The notes beneath the pieces are model-generated. The model was given only the letters and a program-made list of their open reading frames with translations, ran no database searches and was not told where the DNA came from. From Vulcanisaeta distributa JCM 11216 (GTDB lineage Archaea; Thermoproteota; Thermoprotei; Thermoproteales; Thermocladiaceae), in assembly GCF_001315985.1 (NCBI RefSeq), contig NZ_BBBI01000003.1:106179-170178 (forward strand): 64,000 nt of DNA, written 5' to 3'. Shown piece by piece: positions 60,190 to 64,000 of the stretch. The stretch's first letter is position 1; the number at the start of each line of letters is the position of its first letter. The position numbers were made by a program, and so were the translations under genes.

Positions 60190-60624
60190 ATGAATGAGGG
60201 TATTGAGGAAGGCGTGGTCTTTGCGAACCTGGTTTTTGTGGTAATGACGGCTATTTACTCCCTGGCCTTTCAATTAATACTGTTATTTAGTAATTCGTTA
60301 ATTGTAATTGGTTTAAGTGTTGCCGCCTGGCTCGTGCTTGTTTATGCCCTGGTGGCTAGGCGTGGTCCCTGGGCCCTGATTTATGCCAGGGTTCATAAGG
60401 CGTTGACCGGCGTTAGTGTCCTGGGCATTACCAGGGTGGAGAGGCTATTATTGATTCCCTACGTAATTAACCACGCAGTAACTACACTACTCGCGGCGTT
60501 CGCCAACTACCCAATACTGAACCTAGCCTTAAGGATAACTGCCACAACGCCGATGTTCATAATGATTGGCGAATTCACGGCATTACCACGCATGGTTACT
60601 AACAACCGCCTGGAAATTCACTAG
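60190..60624 (+). CDS. membrane protein of unknown function
   Basis: 144 residues from the ATG at 60190, chosen because TTTAAATA lies about 26 bases upstream; longer starts upstream are possible. Four hydrophobic segments (ANLVFVVMTAIYSLAFQLILLF, LIVIGLSVAAWLVLVYALV, LLLIPYVINHAVTTLLAAF, ATTPMFIMIGEFTAL). No family recognised. A C7 run follows the stop. Confidence 0.5.
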   Translation: MNEGIEEGVVFANLVFVVMTAIYSLAFQLILLFSNSLIVIGLSVAAWLVLVYALVARRGPWALIYARVHKALTGVSVLGITRVERLLLIPYVINHAVTTLLAAFANYPILNLALRITATTPMFIMIGEFTALPRMVTNNRLEIH

Positions 60625-60719
60625 TTTAACTTAGAATACTCCCCCCCTCATACAAACTAGAATTGAGTTTTGGTCCCTTATTTTATTCATTAGGAGGTAG
60701 GTAGGATGTTATAGCCCCC

Positions 60720-60849
60720 CCGAGGTCCCAGCACGCCGGTTTCCCGCGGCCTCTCGGACCGCAGTACTCCCGTGCGCGGCAGGGCGTTTCACTTCCGGGT
60801 TCTGGTGAGTCCGGGTGGTGCCACCCTGCCTATGGCCGGGTTACCTCGG
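60720..60849 (-). rRNA. rrf: 5S ribosomal RNA
   Basis: Minus-strand sequence begins CCGAGGTAACCCGGCCATAG and ends near GGGACCTCGG, with pairing ends CCGAGGT/ACCTCGG. Inside are CACCCGGACTCACCAGAACC and CCCGGAAGTGAAACGCC, the loop B/C region of archaeal 5S rRNA. A TATA-like GCTTAAAAC lies about 26 bases upstream. A C7 run abuts the 3' end. It stands alone, as is usual in this order. Confidence 0.88.
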
Positions 60850-60932
60850 TTTGGCCATTACACACGTAACCAACCCAGTTTTAAGCTTTATTAACCTTAA
60901 AGACCGAGGTTTTAAAGATCGTGAAGATTTGG

Positions 60933-60978
60933 CGGGCCCGGTGGGATTTGAACCCACGACCTACGGCTTCTGAAGGCT
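60933..60978 (-). other. 3'-terminal tRNA fragment (attachment-site remnant or split-tRNA half)
   Basis: Minus strand: AGAAGCCGT, variable AGGTC, T arm GTGGG TTCAAAT CCCAC, acceptor 3' strand CGGGCCC, discriminator G. The expected 5' partner GGGCCCG is not found in the next 300 bases upstream. The piece runs from about the anticodon loop to the 3' end and resembles an Arg or Lys tRNA. Confidence 0.7.
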
Positions 60979-61306
60979 CTCTCACGCAAATGGACCCGTA
61001 AAGCTAAACTTGTACAATTTTGGTAATTAGAAACTTGTACTCTAATGGTCTCGTTAAGTTTGGTATTAAAGATGGTGAAGTAACATAGCCAGGGTTCGGT
61101 ACTTGAAATTAGCTTATTCTCAAGACCAAGGATTGCGTACCTTATTACCTTCCTCGGAAATCCATGCCCTCCTGGGCTAAGGGACAAGTCGCCGTACAAA
61201 CACCACAGCTATAGCGGGCAGGCTAAAGAATGAGGAAAAATAGAATAAGAATAAAAAGAATAATAAGAAAAATTTATAAGCATTTCTCTTATAATCTTTA
61301 ACCGCT
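60979..61306. other. spacer without a supported gene
   Basis: No frame here has coding character; a 95-codon minus frame is a read-through of the tRNA fragment. The last 50 bases are very AT-rich and carry ATTTATAAG (61273-61281), a TATA box about 30 bases before the next start. Confidence 0.5.
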
Positions 61307-61924
61307 ATGAGCCGTGATAGTCGAATTATTTTAGGTTCTATTCTTAATGCATTACGCATTAAGTTACTTAGCATGATATATTTTATTAAGAAAAGGGCTT
61401 ATAAAATAAGCATTTACAATGCAGGTAATTACATTAGTTATTTTAAATACATGATCAATTTATTGATACGCCCAAAATGCGCCGTGGTTGAGCAAGACAA
61501 GGTTAATTATAAGGAAAACAGAAATAGTAAATTTACTAGAATTATTGAGAGCATTGATTGGGAGAGGGTCCTCGAGAACACCGATAGTACTGGCGTGGAC
61601 AGGAGCATTGGCGATGCCATTTTCACGCTCGCAATGGCGATAGCGATTGAGGAGAATAAGGACAGGATACCTGAGTTCTATAGGAAGCTCTTTGAAATAG
61701 TCATACCGAGGTACATAGAAACAGCGGAAGACAACGAATTCGAGCAGAGGTACAAGTTCATTAAGGAGACACTGGAGGAGATGAAGAAGGAGTACCCCAA
61801 CCTATCTGACGAGGAAAAGAAAATGATTCCCGAGGAACTCATTGATAAATGCATGGCTAAAATAGAAGAGATTCATAAGGAGAAAAAGGAAAAGAATGCC
61901 AAAGCTAGCAAGGTCATAACATAA
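61307..61924 (+). CDS. hypothetical protein of probable integrated element, gene 1
   Basis: An intact 205-residue protein. The N-terminal 60 residues are basic and hydrophobic (SILNALRIKLLSMIYFIKKRAYK), the rest acidic and helical with a Lys/Glu-rich end (EEIHKEKKEKNAKAS). No motif recognised. ATTTATAAG lies about 30 bases upstream. Base composition is more AT-rich than the flanking chromosome and the gene has no G7 runs. Confidence 0.65.
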   Translation: MSRDSRIILGSILNALRIKLLSMIYFIKKRAYKISIYNAGNYISYFKYMINLLIRPKCAVVEQDKVNYKENRNSKFTRIIESIDWERVLENTDSTGVDRSIGDAIFTLAMAIAIEENKDRIPEFYRKLFEIVIPRYIETAEDNEFEQRYKFIKETLEEMKKEYPNLSDEEKKMIPEELIDKCMAKIEEIHKEKKEKNAKASKVIT

Positions 61925-61938
61925 AAATGCGGTAGAAC

Positions 61939-62580
61939 ATGATCAGAGAAAACTGCTGTACTAACACGATGGATCCCATTATATTAAATTCTCTTGATTA
62001 TTACTTCAGTGGTAGGGTTCGTGTTTTGAGGTATTTTCTTAGGGTTATTGATATATTGCCTGATGTTGTCGAGTATGATGAGGTTGTTGTTGGTGAGGTC
62101 TTGGAGGAGCCCAGTTGGTGTAAAGGTAAGCGTAATTGCTACTTTGTAGTGCCACTACCACCGAGACCACGCAGGGCAACCTTCACATACAGAACAAGAG
62201 GACAACACGATGAAAGAATCATAGTACTACCAAGCAGTTATAGGGAACAGGCACTAAAGGCATACGCTGATAAAATATTTGATGAATTATTAAAGATAAT
62301 GATTATAGATGAGAATGAGAAAGAGAAGATCAAAAATGAAATATCACAGATTATTAATGAGATCCTAAAATACCGAACACCAGATAAAGTTGGTGAGAAC
62401 GTTCCTAAGTTGTTTAATCAATATATTAAGTTGATTAATAATACGGAAGCCTATATACTGCCTTATTGGTTACCGTTAAAATCACTACGTAAATTATTAT
62501 TATCCATATTTTACAGAAGAGTTTGGTCCTTGGTATATTTTCTTCGCGATGAGATTATGACGTACCATCATTGGCCTTAG
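61939..62580 (+). CDS. hypothetical protein of probable integrated element, gene 2
   Basis: An intact 213-residue protein starting 14 bases after gene 1. It has SWCKGKRNCYFVVPLPPRPRRATFTY, a charged helical middle (DENEKEKIKNEISQIINEIL) and a basic, aromatic C-terminus. No family recognised. It overlaps gene 3 by 10 bases. Confidence 0.65.
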   Translation: MIRENCCTNTMDPIILNSLDYYFSGRVRVLRYFLRVIDILPDVVEYDEVVVGEVLEEPSWCKGKRNCYFVVPLPPRPRRATFTYRTRGQHDERIIVLPSSYREQALKAYADKIFDELLKIMIIDENEKEKIKNEISQIINEILKYRTPDKVGENVPKLFNQYIKLINNTEAYILPYWLPLKSLRKLLLSIFYRRVWSLVYFLRDEIMTYHHWP

Positions 62581-63374
62581 TTAAGTTAATTAATAGGCGG
62601 TACTTCATTGTTATTCAGAGAATTAGGGCACAACCACATGAGGAGCTAGTTAGGTGGAGAAACATTTTAAATGCTAATTTTAGTATTGGCTTTAACGTAT
62701 TTCCTGAACTTGTCCTTTTCCAAGATGGTCCAAGAATAAACTCTGTGCATGTCGTGATTAGGTTGCCCAAGGGAGTACATATAAGGAAAAAAGAACTGGC
62801 GTTGAAGTTTTATGATAAGATGTCTAATAAACCTATTGAAGATATAATGAGTGATACTGGCGTAATAATGCTTGATACCTCAGCGGGTAAAAATGATAAA
62901 GAAAGCACGCAGGCATATTGTTATATTGATTCCCAGGCTTTGAGTAGGATTATTAATGAAGAGCTAGAGAAGGAAAGAGAAGAATTAGAAAAATTACTAG
63001 AATTAGAAAGAAAGGAAGTAACCAGTCGCCAGAGAGAAGATAGGAAGGCAGTAATAATAGAGCCTAGAATTAGCCTGAGGTTGCATTATAATGTAACCAC
63101 ATTGGGCATATTCAATTATACGCCCATAGGTGCCTATTTATTTAGCATAATTACTGCAATACTTATCCATGCCTCTATTGATGTTGTCAGTGCCGTGATT
63201 GGCGCTATGGCCGCCTGGGTAACGGGAGCCGTGTCAGTACTACTCTACGTAAGCGACAAACCCCTGCTTGAGGAAGTGTATGCAAAAAGACACCTAATAC
63301 TCGCATTAATTCTACTGCTAATTGCCATAGCCATAACGTTAATATACACAACTCCTTTATCACATGGGCTTTGA
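62571..63374 (+). CDS. membrane protein of probable integrated element, gene 3
   Basis: An intact 267-residue protein. Residues 1-140 are soluble with a beta-rich part, followed by a Glu/Lys coiled coil (EELEKEREELEKLLELERKEV), two membrane helices around residues 190-230 (IGAYLFSIITAILIHASIDVV, IGAMAAWVTGAVSVLLYV) and a third near the C-terminus (LILALILLLIAIAITLIY). A soluble domain joined by a coiled coil to membrane helices resembles effector layouts of defence or stress modules. No homologue recognised. Confidence 0.65.
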   Translation: MALVKLINRRYFIVIQRIRAQPHEELVRWRNILNANFSIGFNVFPELVLFQDGPRINSVHVVIRLPKGVHIRKKELALKFYDKMSNKPIEDIMSDTGVIMLDTSAGKNDKESTQAYCYIDSQALSRIINEELEKEREELEKLLELERKEVTSRQREDRKAVIIEPRISLRLHYNVTTLGIFNYTPIGAYLFSIITAILIHASIDVVSAVIGAMAAWVTGAVSVLLYVSDKPLLEEVYAKRHLILALILLLIAIAITLIYTTPLSHGL

Positions 63375-63472
63375 AAATTATTGATTACCCTTGAATCCCA
63401 AGAGAAAATAGAGCTTAAGGAGTAACTACTCCTTTAGAGCAATGAGGAGCGAGGATATGCCAAGGAAAAAAT

Positions 63473-63666
63473 ATGAACATAAGGCTGGCTAATGAGCATT
63501 GGGCAAGAATATTCACACTAGATTGCAATGAAAAAGGATATGCTAACTCGAGACTCGCATTTGTTGCGGCCGTGATGAGGAGATCCGCGGTGAGTAGGGG
63601 TAAAAGATCGAGACCTACTATGTGTCGCTACTGAAAAACCTAATTATCAAGTATGAGTATGGTTAG
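63473..63666 (+). CDS. small hypothetical protein, one frame break
   Basis: MNIRLANEHWARIFTLDCNE, then GYANSRLAFVAAVMRRSAVS and, after one extra A near 63605, KKIETYYVSLLKNLIIKYEYG and a stop. About 64 residues. Composition is protein-like; it may be a remnant within the element. Confidence 0.4.
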
Positions 63667-63818
63667 TAATTACATAATAATAATAGTAATAAATAAAGGT
63701 AACTAACGAATGCTCAAAAACATGATCATTAACACATGTAAAATGCACTGGGTGAGGTTGCCCGTTCAAAATCAGTGCTAGTTACATGTGGTGTTGATTG
63801 GGGGGGTTTTTCCCTTGA

Positions 63819-64000
63819 TCACTGGCAGAGTAGGCATGGTGCATTTCTTAGGTACCACTGCCTGAGTTCTTCGTGCCTTGGGCTCCAGTAGTGCTCGATT
63901 AGGCTCTGTACTCGCTTGGTGGTGCCCTTCCCTGCAGGGTGTTGACAATGCTCTCTGGCACGCCATGGCTAACCATCCAGGTTGCGAAGAACTTACGCAA
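63819..64000 (-). CDS. tyrosine recombinase (integrase), C-terminal part, one frame break
   Basis: The minus frame at the window edge reads LRKFFATWMVSHGVPESIVN, then TLQGRAPP, and after one missing C KRVQSLIEHYWSPRHEELRQW and CLLCQ with a stop at 63819. LRKFFATW matches the HxLR(H/K)xF box II region, and EHYW carries the likely catalytic Tyr, as in archaeal virus and plasmid integrases. The N-terminal part lies outside the window. Confidence 0.72.

Larger units (their letters stand above)
2036..63807. repeat. dispersed G7/C7 tracts across the window
   Basis: By eye there are about 120 runs of exactly seven G or C, about a dozen of eight (for example 13242, 15248, 18690, 25218, 40935, 53469, 58692), three of six (3599, 46876, 50446) and none of nine or more. 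They occur on both strands, in all codon phases, in spacers (4474, 12157, 37203, 60641) and in tRNA genes (44109, 59885, 59952). Runs of four are still common. The AT-rich element at 61.0-63.7 kb has none. Confidence 0.85.

Noticed and set aside
60912..61199. A 95-codon minus-strand frame over the tRNA fragment
   Set aside because: Its C-terminal part is a translation of the tRNA 3' half, a common false gene; the rest has no protein-like pattern.
2036..63807. G7 tracts as recombination (Chi-like) or DNA-uptake signals
   Set aside because: There is no strand bias, no flanking consensus, and tracts occur inside tRNA stems; an expansion or an artefact explains them better.
63778..63966. A 62-codon minus-strand frame at the window end
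   Set aside because: It is an alternate frame of the recombinase C-terminus, which has recognisable motifs in the other frames.
1..64000. CRISPR arrays
   Set aside because: No regularly spaced direct repeats were seen; the G7 runs are irregular and have no fixed spacer.
1..64000. Programmed frameshifting or phase variation as the cause of the frame breaks
   Set aside because: Breaks occur in many kinds of short runs, in both directions, in essential genes and even in tRNA-Asp; there is no common slippery motif.

Overview
The window is chromosomal DNA of a hyperthermophilic crenarchaeon of the order Thermoproteales, most like Vulcanisaeta or Caldivirga. Reasons: archaeal glycerol-1-phosphate dehydrogenase, archaeal-type ribosomal proteins (S8, S8e, S19, S27ae, S28e, L7Ae, L32e, L40e), SRP19, an LSm protein, an XPB-type helicase, C/D box guide RNAs, an intron-bearing tRNA, TATA boxes about 25-30 bases upstream of start codons (leaderless genes), and a secreted sedolisin that fits an acidic hot spring. 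The genus is an inference from gene content.

Layout. 1-4.4 kb: a tight minus-strand cluster with a winged-helix protein, a HerA-like ATPase and an XPD/DinG-like Fe-S helicase. 4.5-9.6 kb: TatD nuclease, small hypothetical genes, the thiamine regulator ThiR and a RimK-like ATP-grasp ligase. 9.7-16.8 kb: UbiD-family decarboxylase, S27ae, a structured RNA candidate, glycosyltransferase, adenylate kinase, DJ-1/PfpI protein, EgsA, phosphate permease. 16.8-23.2 kb: Thi4, tRNA-Asp, thioredoxin, class III aminotransferase, ADP-forming acyl-CoA synthetase (two subunits), HtpX. 23.2-28.8 kb: DUF1152 protein, a four-gene cluster of small membrane or secreted proteins, XPB helicase. 28.9-37.9 kb: PGI/PMI, two MFS transporters, IlvE, a DtxR-like repressor beside an Nramp-like transporter, sedolisin, MarC. 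38-43.7 kb: L40e, fused ThiD-ThiN, SRP19, S8e, an Fe-S oxidoreductase. 44-50 kb: tRNA-Pro, S8, L32e, S9 peptidase, S28e/L7Ae, S19. 50.2-59.7 kb: acyl-CoA synthetase, AAA-type ATPase, thioesterase, a nucleotidyltransferase pair, GH38 alpha-mannosidase, LSm. 59.9-64 kb: tRNA-His, 5S rRNA, a tRNA 3' fragment and a probable integrated element with three unknown genes and a tyrosine recombinase.

Two features dominate the sequence. First, runs of exactly seven G or C (about 120 by eye, plus about a dozen of eight, only three of six, none longer than eight) are scattered through genes, spacers and tRNAs on both strands. Where I can recall conserved relatives, the family pattern has a four-base run at the same place, so these sites look like exact +3 expansions that add one Gly or Pro. 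Second, about 60 one-base frame breaks interrupt genes that should be intact, including XPB, S8, L32e, S28e, EgsA and thioredoxin. The breaks are best explained by sequence or assembly error. The seven-base runs may be error too, or a genuine and unusual expansion; raw reads would decide. CDS coordinates below span the whole reconstructed gene across such breaks.

ThiR, Thi4 and ThiD-ThiN give most of an archaeal thiamine pathway and its regulator in one window. The most likely unexplored gene set is the AT-rich operon at 61.3-63.4 kb between the tRNA fragment and the recombinase.
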